Shown in pieces: positions 27,401 through 39,100 of a DNA stretch of 64,000 nt. The stretch is taken from NCBI GenBank assembly GCA_022113835.1, contig JAILWY010000007.1, forward strand, positions 4,531,001 to 4,595,000, given 5' to 3'. Source of the DNA: Atopsyche davidsoni. Taxonomy: Eukaryota; Arthropoda; Insecta; Trichoptera; Hydrobiosidae. The number at the start of each line of letters is the position of its first letter. Positions within the stretch are counted from its first letter, which is position 1. Both the position numbers and the translations under genes were made by a program. The notes beneath the pieces are model-generated. The model made no database searches. It had not been told where the DNA came from and worked only from the letters and a program-made list of their open reading frames with translations.

Positions 27401-30400
27401 AAATAGCGAATTTTTTGTTCAGATTGTGCTGCAAATATTTTTCAATTGTTCTGCTTAATATGGTCTTAAAATAGCTTTTGTAGTGAGTTTGAAGTTTCCG
27501 TGTAATTTTGCAAATATTCTGGGCTAATATAAAATTGTAGCATATGGAGCGAGATATATTGGTGAAATGGTATTTTTTTGTTTGGTTTGTGTTCCGTTGC
27601 GAACATTTTGCAATGCAACACAAACAATGGTTTTGGGCTAGTTTTTAATTGCGACTCATGAAAAACAATTTTTTTTATTACGCATTGTCAAGATTTTTTA
27701 TTTTTTTATTATCAATTTAATGAGTAGCCTAAAATAGCATATATGGCAGATTGATTTCATCAAAAGCTTTTCCAAAATTAACATGAAGCGAAAATCTGTT
27801 ATCTGTCAGTTTCAGCGATATTTTAATTAGTAATCTTATTTCAACAGAAAATAAGTTAATTAATTTTAGTCCTTTGTCATACATTTCAACATTTCAAGTA
27901 TACTAAAAAATATGAATGTAAAATTTTACAGTCAAATTGTAAGTCTGAAACTCTGCTATTTCATTACTTAAGTGGTAACACTTTTGTCATAATAAAAACA
28001 ATATTTCTTAAAATTACCTTGTCTGGTTTGAAAAGAAAATTAATATTGCTGTCGTTTGGATTGTTCCCTTGGTATTTACAGAAATAAATGATATATTAGA
28101 GGATATCCGCTTAAGAGGTATACTTATTTGATTGTGCCTTTTCTGGTAGTCGATAAGTCAGAATGAAACATTTTTATGTTTGTTGTTATGTAATACAATA
28201 ATACGTACTTGAATGTTTAGTCACCAAAATCATAATTCATCATTTATACATTAAAATAATGGCTCCACTACTCGGATAAAGACTTTTTTCCCTAATATCT
28301 TCACAGAGTCTACTGAAATATTTATTTATATGTTAGTTATAATTATTAACAGTGATTGCTGTTTAATCACAATTATAGGATAGTGAATTCTAGAGTATAT
28401 GAGATTTATTCAAACAGCAATAACGCAAATTTCATTATTATATATTAAATATATATACATAAGATATACAGAGTTTTTACAAATTTATGTGCAAAATATG
28501 TATCAAAGCTTCTCACAAAATGAAGGAATATGTTTTTCCTTAAACTAGTTACAAATGCTGATATCTTTAAATGTATTCCTAGAATAATTGTACGTCACTG
28601 ATGCAGAAATAAATATGTAAAAAAATTAACATTTACACAAAAATAATAATCAAGGTATGTTCTAGTATTTTCATAATAAAACTATAAATTTTCGAAATCT
28701 TTGAAATAAAATGACGTTTTGTATCAAACACACCTCATCTGAATCATAATGCAGTTTTTTGTTTAAAAAAGTACTGCGAATTTCGAGTATACAAAATAAT
28801 AAAGATTAATATCAATTTTACAGCAGACCTATTTAATTTGTAAAACCCAATGTATTCACGAAATATACGAATAACCATTTTGCAAATAATATTTGTTAGA
28901 AAATAATATCCTAACTTATTAATAGTATTATGAAACACAAATAAATACATTAAAAAATAATGCCTTGAGTTCTTTCAACTCCAGACATTCAATAAGGTCA
29001 TAACGAAAGCACATTAATTTTCATATGTGTTTTACAGCAGTAGAAATTGTTCTTCTAAATCATTTTTATTTCGTTCACTTGCAATTTATTTCGCGATAAT
29101 TCACGCCTTTAATATACAATATACTTGACTGCTTTATTTATGTTGACTTCCTGGTCTTATGCTTATTTGCAACAGCGTTTTGATTGTATAACTTTTAACA
29201 TTATAACTCTCTTACATATTCGCTAAAGCTTTCCCTGAATTTTTGAAAAATAAAAAAATCAATTTTGAGAACTATTTGAATAAAAAATGCACATTAAAAA
29301 CCATTAAAACATTGGTTTTAAATTAGTGAAAATAGGCATTGTATGCACTCGTTATTTCTGAAAGCTCTGTACGGTTTGTTGACATAAGCCACCAAAAGTT
29401 TTAATGATCGACCTTTAAAGTTTTTTAGATAATTGCTAATAACTCTTCTACCTCATCAGTTATCATTCGTCATAATAAACGACTTTTGACATTCTGTACT
29501 CAAAATAATACATTTATATAATTTTCTTTGACTTAAATCACAAAAGGACAGCATTGTATCTTTTTAAATATATATCCAGTAATGTACGATATTTGATACG
29601 TTGACTTTATTGTCTCGCTGAGTTTTCAATCCAAAAGTAATTGTGTTTTATTAATGGTTTAGTGACATAGATTTTGTTGTACCAATGTAAAGAGTTTAAA
29701 AACCTATTTAATTAGGAATCTGCTTTAATTTATATTTTATTTATCTTTGCAGTTCTAATTTCGGTTTGAAATCCGGCTAAGATAAAAACAACAAAAACTA
29801 ATAGAACCGCCAACAATAGTAATTGTCTTTATTATCATTTTAACTAATTTGTTAAATAATATAGCAATCGTGTTTTCGTTTACTATTTCCGTTGTAATCT
29901 TTTGCTTTGTGATAGGCCTCCGTATAAAATCATCCATGCTTACAGCTATGCTAATTAAAATTAAAGATATATTTATTTAATAAATTATTGAAAACTATTT
30001 TATACTATGTATATAATATATTTAAAAAAATACTGTTTTCCAAAAAATATTCCGCTGTTTCAACATTTATAGTATAAACGTCAAACGAGAACAATAGTTA
30101 ATCAATTAAGATAGTCTAGTTTTGATATTATTAAGTTGATTGATGATAATTATGGCTGACGTATTAACAAACTTAAATTTTATAGTTAGCAAAATAAATT
30201 TTAATTTAATGCGATATTATTTCATACAAGTACAAAGTTAGAAAGTGTGTTATTAGATCGAAATCTTTTATATTAAAAATTAATTCAAAAATATTATTAA
30301 AACATAATAAAGAATATTATCATTGACAATGTAATCATTTATCTTATTTATGAAAACATTATCATAGCTAATACTTACTTTATATATTTTAAAGTACAAA

Positions 30401-31079
30401 CAATGTTATTAAAATAATATGAATAAACATAAATATGATGAATTTTAATTTTTAATTAGTATCGTTTCATTTTGATGTTCTGCTTTGGTTTACACCAGTG
30501 AAGAAATTTTAATATAAATAGTTAGAATAAGAACTTCTTCGTTAACCCAGGATTTTTTTAAGGATTTATACAACAGTAAAAACAGTTCATTGATATGCCT
30601 ATAACAATATTTATAATTTGTATGCCAATTGAGTTTTATGAAAAAACAGAATACTTTATGTTGGCGTTAGAAATTAAAACACCCAAATGATATCTTTGAA
30701 ACACAAATTATTAATTTTAACAAAAATATTTTGTATATGGCTGATAAATAAACAAACCATATTTTATTCGATTTCAAATAAAAAAAATATTATACGAATC
30801 AAGAGAAATTAAACATTTTACTTTAGCATGTATGTTTTAGGAATTCTATAATTTTATTTTAACAAAAAAAAATTAAGCTATTTTTATGTATGTTATATTA
30901 ATCCAATTTAATTAATCAACTTTCATAAACGGAAAAATTACAACACGCCAATGAATCCAAATATTTTTAATACATAATTTGTGTTAAGATTTCATGCGTC
31001 TGAAATTCATTATTTATTAATTAATTTTAAAAAAATCATGCGCTTTGGAATTTTAGTAAAGAGATGTGCTTTAAATTTT
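27401..31079. other. island-poor AT-rich segment
   Basis: About 3.7 kb with almost no balanced-composition islands, in contrast to the rest of the window. No gene, repeat unit or target duplication is visible. A 40-nt hairpin at 28338-28377 pairs TATAATT and ATTAACAG with CTGTTTAAT and AATTATA around a 6-nt loop, with small internal bulges. Confidence 0.5.
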
Positions 31080-32306
31080 AATGTCTATCTCCGAGGTGTG
31101 CGTTTATATCTTGCCTAAAAACGTTTCTAAAAGCACAAAGACTCAGACAAATAAATACTTCTTATTTCCGTTATATCGTGTTGTGTATACTCTAACACTG
31201 TATCGAGTTAAGACGCTTTACGAATGTTAATCCCAGGCGGTGCGACTGAAAAGGAGACAAAGATTGTAACAATGGGCTGGTCTCCGGTCTGCGAGATCCT
31301 CGATGTGGCGACCGTTAACTTTTGTTTAATGTTTTAACGAGATCTGAGAAGATGAATGAGCCGACAAGACAATGCTACCGACACGTCTATGCACAGTAAA
31401 CGACCATCGCACCTAACCGACGAGATGAGTATTCGACTCTCGAGCCTTCTGGACTCTGTGCGAGGTGTTTCCAAACGAAGTTCCCACCGCAGAGTAACGA
31501 AATCGAAAACGAAGCCGGAAGTTTATCTTTACACATGAACGCATACGTGCATATGTACACAAAGTAAATTTAATCATTGTACAGATACAATAAAATATTC
31601 ATATTAATTATTTATTGCATATCTTTATGTAGTCAATATTTTTGACAGAACGCACTTAGTGAAATGCTTATTAAAGTAATCTGCTTGTTGGCGAATATAG
31701 TCGCGTACAAGTATGAGAAATGAAAACAATAAAAAAAAGTGGTGAATGTATATTTATAAGGTTAAAATCGCTGTTTTAGAATTATGTATTACTGTATTGC
31801 AAGTTTACTAAGAAAGATTGAAATTAATATTAAAGTTGAAATTGAAATTGAGCTTGAGATTGAGAGTTAAAATGTAATATCGTCTTTCTGCATTAGTACT
31901 AATTACATCGGAGAATCATTTTCATGAGAAATATTTTTCCACTGTAGCATGTTTATTTAATATTTATATTTTTGATATTATTATATTATGTATCGCAAAT
32001 GAAATTCTTTATGTAAGTCATCGTTGTGAATGCGAAAGATTTTTTTACATTTCACATGGCATGCATACTATTCGACATAATCCGAACTCTCTCATTAAAA
32101 TCAGAAATCTTAACAATTTCCTTGTTATTCGGCTCGCAGAGACGCGGAAGAGGTAATCTCTGGCATCTGGGACGAATGGCTCTCCAGTCAGGGTCACCAG
32201 TATTTTCAAAACCGGCGATACTGATATTTATAAAAATATATACTGTAAATGTGTGCATTATTTTGTTTAAGAGCAATTTACTACAATAAATACATTTATG
32301 TTTAAT
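31080..32306. other. islands with an orphan open frame
   Basis: A balanced island at about 31080-31550 contains a 60-codon plus-strand frame (31356-31538) with even codon composition and a Ser/Arg/Lys-rich product. It has no domain I recognise and no visible splice context, so I do not call it a gene. A Leu/Glu-coding simple tract based on TTGAAA/TTGAGA lies at about 31817-31868. A second small island lies at 32100-32230. Confidence 0.35.
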
Positions 32307-32318
32307 GACGTATTTAAA
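32307..32318. repeat. 12-bp target-site duplication, left
   Basis: GACGTATTTAAA here is repeated exactly at 33131-33142. The two copies bracket the fold-back SINE insertion 32319-33130 without gap, which is the expected footprint of a target-primed or staggered-cut insertion. Confidence 0.85.
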
Positions 32319-32452
32319 TATATTAATTTTAGATTAATGTTAATCAGGATGCGTATTTATTTACCCATGCAGGTATTAGTATGTTTATGTGATTAAGCAT
32401 ATTTTTTCACACATTGAAAACGATTAAAGAAAACTCTCAGAAAATATCATCG

Positions 32453-32527
32453 TGACTTGTGAGGGATTCGAACCCACATCCCCAAGCTTTCATGGCCGGT
32501 GCATTTATCCAACTATGCTAACGAGCC
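32453..32527 (-). other. tRNA-like SINE head, left arm of A
   Basis: The complement folds as a tRNA: acceptor GGCTCGT with ACAAGTC (one mismatch, one wobble), T8 and A9, D-stem GCAT/ATGC with A14, G18, G19 and A21, T-loop TTCGAAT on a 4-of-5 pair stem, discriminator A. The A box (TAGCATAGTTGG) and B box (GGTTCGAATCC) are intact. Position 33 is A rather than T and the anticodon stem has a mismatch and a wobble, so it is a SINE promoter, not a working tRNA. Confidence 0.8.
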
Positions 32528-32721
32528 ACTGCAATTTAGTGAGAATTTTTAATAATCACATTCTACATATGAACTAATATGCTCGGGCTAATCAATATTT
32601 AATGATTTGCAAACACTGGACTTTTTAATTAAAGTAACAAGTGAAGCATTTTTATATCCAAATCTGGTTATTATTATTTTTAAAATCTATTGATATTTAG
32701 CCGAGACGCGCACCATTCAAT

Positions 32722-32871
32722 TATATTAATTTTAGATTAATGTTAATCAGGATGCGTATTTATTTACCCATGCAGGTATTAGTATGTTTATGTGATTAAG
32801 CATATTTTTTCACACATTGAAAACGATTAAAGAAAACTCTCAGAAAATATCATCGTGACTTGTGAGGGATT
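32722..32871 (-). mobile_element. 5'-truncated SINE copy nested in loop of A
   Basis: 150 bp repeated directly from 32319-32468, identical by eye. It starts at the exact 3' terminus of the SINE (complement ends TTAATATA) and stops inside the B-box region, before the rest of the tRNA head. This is the pattern of a 5'-truncated retroposed copy, but no target duplication of its own is visible, so local duplication during formation of A is equally possible. Confidence 0.65.
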
Positions 32872-32988
32872 AGCATTGTTACTTTAATTAAAAAGTCCAG
32901 TGTTTGCAAATCATTAAATATTGATTAGCCCGAGCATATTAGTTCATATGTAGAATGTGATTATTAAAAATTCTCACTAAATTGCAGT

Positions 32989-33063
32989 GGCTCGTTAGCA
33001 TAGTTGGATAAATGCACCGGCCATGAAAGCTTGGGGATGTGGGTTCGAATCCCTCACAAGTCA
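32989..33063 (+). other. tRNA-like SINE head, right arm of A
   Basis: Exact inverted copy of the tRNA-like unit at 32453-32527, with intact A and B boxes. If transcribed by RNA polymerase III from here, the transcript would run outward through the shared SINE body; the left unit would run outward the opposite way. Confidence 0.8.
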
Positions 33064-33130
33064 CGATGATATTTTCTGAGAGTTTTCTTTAATCGTTTTC
33101 AATGTGTGAAAAAATATGCTTAATCACATA

Positions 33131-33142
33131 GACGTATTTAAA
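33131..33142. repeat. 12-bp target-site duplication, right
   Basis: GACGTATTTAAA, exact copy of 32307-32318, immediately abutting the right arm of element A. Confidence 0.85.
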
Positions 33143-36100
33143 CGTGACTTGTTTAATTGAGATGTTATTTATTTCTTGGATTTTTTTAAAATGTAAAAGT
33201 ATTAAATTTCAGTAGTATAGTCATTACTTATTAAATTTATCCATATCATTTTTTTTGAAATTTCCTACTAAACAATTTGAGAACGGTTAAAGCTTTTTTT
33301 GTAAATTATTTCCAGAATCTTGAACTTTGTTTATTTTTAATGTCCCTGGAGGAGATATCACGTGGCAACCCTAAACCTGGCTGCTCCTGTTTAATTGAAA
33401 CTGCGCGCAGACGTCTCCGCGAGCCGCGCTTTATAATTGTGATTACTCCTCATAATCGGAATCCGCCATTCGACTGTATAATAACCGCGCGGGATGAGCT
33501 TGTTTAGGAAACAGATGTGTTTTTAATTACGCCCTGTATATAAAGTAGACGTCGACTGCTCGAGTTTGATATGGTTTTGTACCAAACGGAACTAGTTCCA
33601 GAAACCTCTCCCATAAAAACAGCCTTTTAGTGAGTAACTAAACATTCACACCCATAACTGGTATATGAAAAAAAAACGAAAAGTTTCATAATTTTATATC
33701 TAATTTGTACTTTATGTATAGTTTTAACTTAAAAAAAAATTAATTGTTTCACCTTTTTCTACTAAAATATTTAAAAACATCTTGCCGTAAATAAATGTAA
33801 TTATTTCTTGCTAAGTAAGATTCCTAATATTAAACTGCGTTTTATGGACCCTTCCCCACATAATCCCTTGTGCCAATTTTTTTTCGGAAAATTTTAATGG
33901 CTAGGTTGTCAACTATTATTCAATATTTTTTGGATATATTCCTGTTAAGACATATAAATATTAAACTTGGATATTAAAATCATACGTATTTGTGAATCAA
34001 AAGCTGACATTGAACAGACTTTTCTTATTATTGTCTGGCAATGTAATAATATTTTTACCTTTGAAAATTACGATGCCAGCAGTTAGAACATAAAGAACAA
34101 AAGGTTATATTACAAAATAACCATTTTTTTGGAAAACAAACATCGTTTTTATATTTTTCGTTTTTCAAAATAAATAGGCTGAGAACTTTAACGTGGGAAC
34201 TTTAATATTTTTTTACTCAATGTTGTATTCTTTGTAGAAAAATAATCGCCTTTATTTGTTATCGTTTTCAGAGGCATGTTCAATTATTATTTGAATTTTA
34301 TTGTTACATAAAAAATAATAAGAATTTTGCTTTGAGTTGTTCCAAGTTTGTTATTAAGAGAACAATTACTCATGTTTGTACAGGATTAATGCCACTTCGA
34401 TACGCCCTACTTATTCAAAACAGAATTATGGTTTTGGTTTCAATAATATTTTATTGTAACCTTGGTTGCTAAAGTTTTTTTTATATATAATAAATATTTA
34501 ATCTAAGAAAAGCTACAAAAAACTGGTTTTGGGATTTCAGCGAAGTTATATCAGATTTAATGGGATAAAAAAATGAAGCCAATTTAATATGCCAAAACCT
34601 TTTGTTTTAAATGCAAAAATAAGATTTATAGAAGTTGGAATTTCTATACATAATAATATTTTTCATTAAATTTAAATAATGTATAAATGTTTAATTACAA
34701 AAAATGACTAACAAATACATTAAATAACAACATATTTCTTAATTATTGATAACCGACTATCACCAATATAAATTTGAATGTGCAAAAAATAGGAATTTTC
34801 GACGTCGCATTTTTACTATCATTTGTCCAGGATTCATTATTTATGACAAAACACATTGACAAAAGATTTAATCTACTTCAAAAACAATTAAAAGTTGATC
34901 AATTGACACAATTATATTCATTCTAATTGATGTCAATCAATATTGACAGATTCTTGATTAAGGTCGTATTTGCTTCTCGCCTTCTCTCGCTCTTCTCGTC
35001 CATGGAATTTCTACAAAACATTATAAATTAATTTATTGGCAGATTCCGGGAATTCATTATTAAACAAAAAATAATTCTTATTACTTTTGAATTGTGTTGC
35101 CAGTCGGAAATTTTCCATTTGACCTTCAGAAGTGATCATCATTGGCCTTTTCCTTTTTTTAAATTTATTATTTTACATAATAATAATGTGAAGAACAGAT
35201 TGGTTAAGAGCTTACGAACATATTTGCTTATGAGTACTTTAATTTAAAAAAAAAAGCTTATTTGGACTCTGTATGTCTAAAAATTAGCCCGTAGAAGTCC
35301 TAGAAATTCGAAAGTACACACAAACAAATTTTAATTTTCTATTCGTTGATCGTTATAAATTAAACTGACTTATCGTGGATTAAAAATTAGTACGACGAGA
35401 TAATTTTCGTTTGGATGTAAAAATAAACATATCGCTTCAATATTATACAAATAAATAAAAGTATGTTGTAACAAATTTTACTTTTTCTTTACAGTATAAA
35501 AATGGGTACCGTAAACCAATTTATATTCAAAATATTTATAAAACTGGCTTATTTCTATAAAGTATCAGTAACATTATTTATACCCAGAACATTTATTTTT
35601 CGTGCGATTCTGTTGCTGAAACGGCAACTGAGTTAGTATATACTTCCAGGTATTTCCAGTCGAAAATGGCAAATTGGTTGGCAAAATTCGTTATACCATA
35701 CATAACTCTATTGAATACAGCAAATAATATTTTATTATATTTAATTTTTCTGTGGTTAGTTTGTTCATCTATAAATAAAAATTTCAATTAATCGATTTAA
35801 AGATGTTATGGTGTTTACATGAAGATCTTACCGCAAAACAAGATATGATTTAAGTATAAAATAATCTGAAGGAAATAGGTTAACATTTATATACACGTCT
35901 CATTCTTAAAGTTTTCTTTAAACTCTAACAAGTATAAAAAAAGCTTACAGAAACCGTTCATACAAGCATTTATTCTTCGGATTAGTGCGGCACTGGCCGC
36001 GCTGTTCATACAATGGCAGTTCCGGCACAGAGGGCTGAAGTTAATCCGCAACTTAGCTCCGGACTAAGAATAGCGCAGATGTCTCCTGAACGATACACTT

Positions 36101-39100
36101 TTATAGCCCCAGGAAGAAAGGACTGCCTCCCGATTAAGGGTAACCTCCTCCCCCAGTATTGTATTGTGTTGTTACAAGGATGTACGGATATACTACGATG
36201 GTATGATATAGTTGTATTAATCATAATTACTTAATTCAAAACAAAAAAAACGAGATACAATAATCATTTTAAACTTATTTGTAAGCATTTTTCTCATCGT
36301 TTTTCCTAAATGAATTTTTATTATTTTGAATTGACTAAAACATACATACTTTTATTTTTTCCCCTAACTATTTAATATACATTTTAGAGTCATATAAAAG
36401 AAATTATTCAAAATGAAAGTTCGATAATAATTATATAAATATAATACGCCAACATTAAATAACATTTAGGCCTCTATTATATATTTTATTAAGTACATAT
36501 GAGTATCATGGCAATGCATACAAATTAACAAATTAGCAGATCTATCATCGTACAAATATTTATTTTGCTAAATCAACAATGAAATCATTCTATTATATCT
36601 AATGATATAGTAGGAGTTTTTAATTGCATGAAAATTTATCGTGTATATTATTTACAAATATATAAAACAATTATCAATTGTTATCAGAACTTCAGAACAA
36701 AAGTTTTCACACAAAAAACTGTTGGTATATGAATAAAACTACATAAATTGAACTGACCGACGAAATAGGCGTAGTGATTCTCGACTATTAAGTAAATAAT
36801 ATTAATTCAAAAGTAAAGAGTTATATTCTGGTTAAATTGATAAACTTTTTTCAATAAAAGTAAAATAAACTGAAAATTAAATACTGGAATTGTTAAATAA
36901 GTAAAAGTTTTTGTTATTTTAATTGTTATAACAAAGCGTATTTCTCCGTTTAATTACTCAATACCAATTTTAGCGGCAAGGATGAAAAATACTTGAGCTA
37001 TACGAATGTTTTATTGAGATGTAGTTATTATTTATAAAGGCTTTTTTTCAGTGTAGTCATACTGAATAATAAATTAAAAATCTTTCTCCTTGCATAGAAT
37101 ATCTCAATTGGTAAGCTTGTACGGGGGTACACGTGTTTGTCCAGTGTTTTCATACAAATTAAGGGAACTTTGCCGGACTTTATTGTTACGCCTCTACTGT
37201 CGGAAAAATGCAGCTAAAGTTTCTTCTCGGCTGATTCTGTACTGTCGATTGTTTTCAATTCGGAAATGTTAAATTCCTTCATCCTATTTGCAGCGAACTA
37301 TGAACTTTTTCAGCGTCTCTTTATGACCGGCTCAGCCCGTCTACAGCGAATAGATCTTGTTATAAACTTTTAACACAGTTTTGATTTCTTTCTGGCGGAT
37401 AAAGAGTAAAGCGCATAGTAATTATCTACTCGATTTAATTTTGATTACAGAAAATCATTTATTAAAAAAACTTTTAATTTTTTTCATATAAAATTGACTA
37501 CGAAAATTTTAAGTTCCTCGGTATTGTTAATATATAAAAAATACTTTCACATACTTTGTAAAATATTTCGATTGTGACTTTGAATGATATTAATACCACT
37601 CATAAATGTTTATATGAGATAAATTTAAATATATTCATATTAATACAGCTCAAAATACTTTTCTATAAATTTAAAAAAATCACGACAGTTTGGCTAAATG
37701 TGTTTTAGCTTAAAAAAAACAAATATATTTGACATTAATATAACAAATTCAATCTGACGAAGCCTTTAAACGAACGACAGCTTTCACATGTAACAATTGA
37801 TTTACTATTATAGTTAAGTTAAATATTAAATGAACTAAACTAAGAACAGTTTTGTTCAACAACTTGTTAGTTGTAAGTCAAAACATTTCAATGTGTTCAG
37901 TTGAGTTATTACCAATTACATCAGAATTTACATAAAAGATTTTCATAATTATTTTCTAAACACATTATAAAACATTTACATATTTTTGATATATATTTTT
38001 AAAGTTAGAAACAAGAGAGTTTATTTTACAATTTAAACAAATACTTATTTAGCAGCCCTGTTTATATATAAAGAGAGTATCCACCCTAGTGTTAGTATAT
38101 TAATTCATATCGGATCAACTTTAACGTGCGATGTGTTCCTACTGAAAACTGAGTTTCAACTCCAAAACTCAAGACTCCCAAATCAATTCCCTCCTTCCAA
38201 TACTTCATTACATTGCATCGTCAGGAATTAAGCTACGTGTGTCAATAGACGCCATTTATATCTTCTTTTGTTTCCTTGCTGTCAAAGAAGTTGGTCGATA
38301 GAAATTCGGTCGCCATTTTTTTGGAGATGTTCGGAAAGAGCACAATGGTCTCTTCCATCTCAATTTGGGAGAATTTTTTAATGGATTAACAAAGGTTCAA
38401 TCAATTAACTTCAATAAGAATGTAAATCGATTGATTAAGTTCTGTGCTGATTGTCAAACGCAGCGACGATTGGTTCCTTTATGAGTTTTTTAAAGCAAAC
38501 ATTTACAACCTTTCAAAGATTTTTTTCATTGTTTTTGTATTTTATTTTACATTAAAAATAAAAGGACAGGAAAAAAATAATTATACAGAATTTTAGCACG
38601 ACACAATTTTTTTTGATACCTCAAAAAATAGCATTATTTTTGGGTATTATTTATATTTTTAAAAAAATGGTAGAGGTGCCGTATGATTGAAAATAATTTG
38701 AAATATACTGACGTAAATATTCATATAATAATTATTATAATTTAAAGGTCATATATTTGAACATTTTTCAAGATATAACTTGACTAAAATAAAAGATTAA
38801 TTTTTTTTCTAAAATAAGTTTGTATACTTGAAATTTTAACGGTATCAATAAACCGTACCAATTTAAAAAAAAAATACAAGTGAATATACATTTTTGTGCC
38901 TCTATTCGTACGTCACTAAGAGGGTTCAATTTGAAACACTAAAAAGAAATAAAATTCATAATACCTTATTCTCTGTCTGATGCTCTGTCCTCGGAGGCTC
39001 CTGAAGGAAGACAATGGCTGGCAAACAGCAATTACTGCCTGGAATCATAGGTAGAAGACGGTCCGCATCAAAGGATTTGTGTCCCGGGGGGGCAGGTAGA

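Larger units (their letters stand above)
32319..33130 (-). mobile_element. fold-back tRNA-SINE element A (head-to-head)
   Basis: An 812-bp insertion bracketed by a 12-bp duplication. Arms 32386-32640 and 33130-32876 are inverted repeats of 255 bp that I read as identical, with no indel. Each arm carries a 75-nt tRNA-like unit (minus at 32453-32527, plus at 32989-33063) whose 5' ends face the centre. Outside the left arm is a unique 67-bp 3' tail (32319-32385, complement ends CTAAAATTAATATA). The loop 32641-32875 holds a nested truncated copy. Relative to element B the arms also include about 110 bp upstream of the tRNA head. The element encodes no protein, so it must depend on another element's enzymes. 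The orientation given follows the complete 3' tail. Confidence 0.85.

Noticed and set aside
31356..31538. 60-codon Ser/Arg/Lys-rich frame with even codon use
   Set aside because: Looks better than most, but no recognisable family, no upstream or downstream exon signals, and length within chance for an island of this composition.
32453..32527. Functional tRNA gene
   Set aside because: The cloverleaf is good, but position 33 is A, the anticodon stem is flawed, and the unit is embedded in a repeated SINE body.
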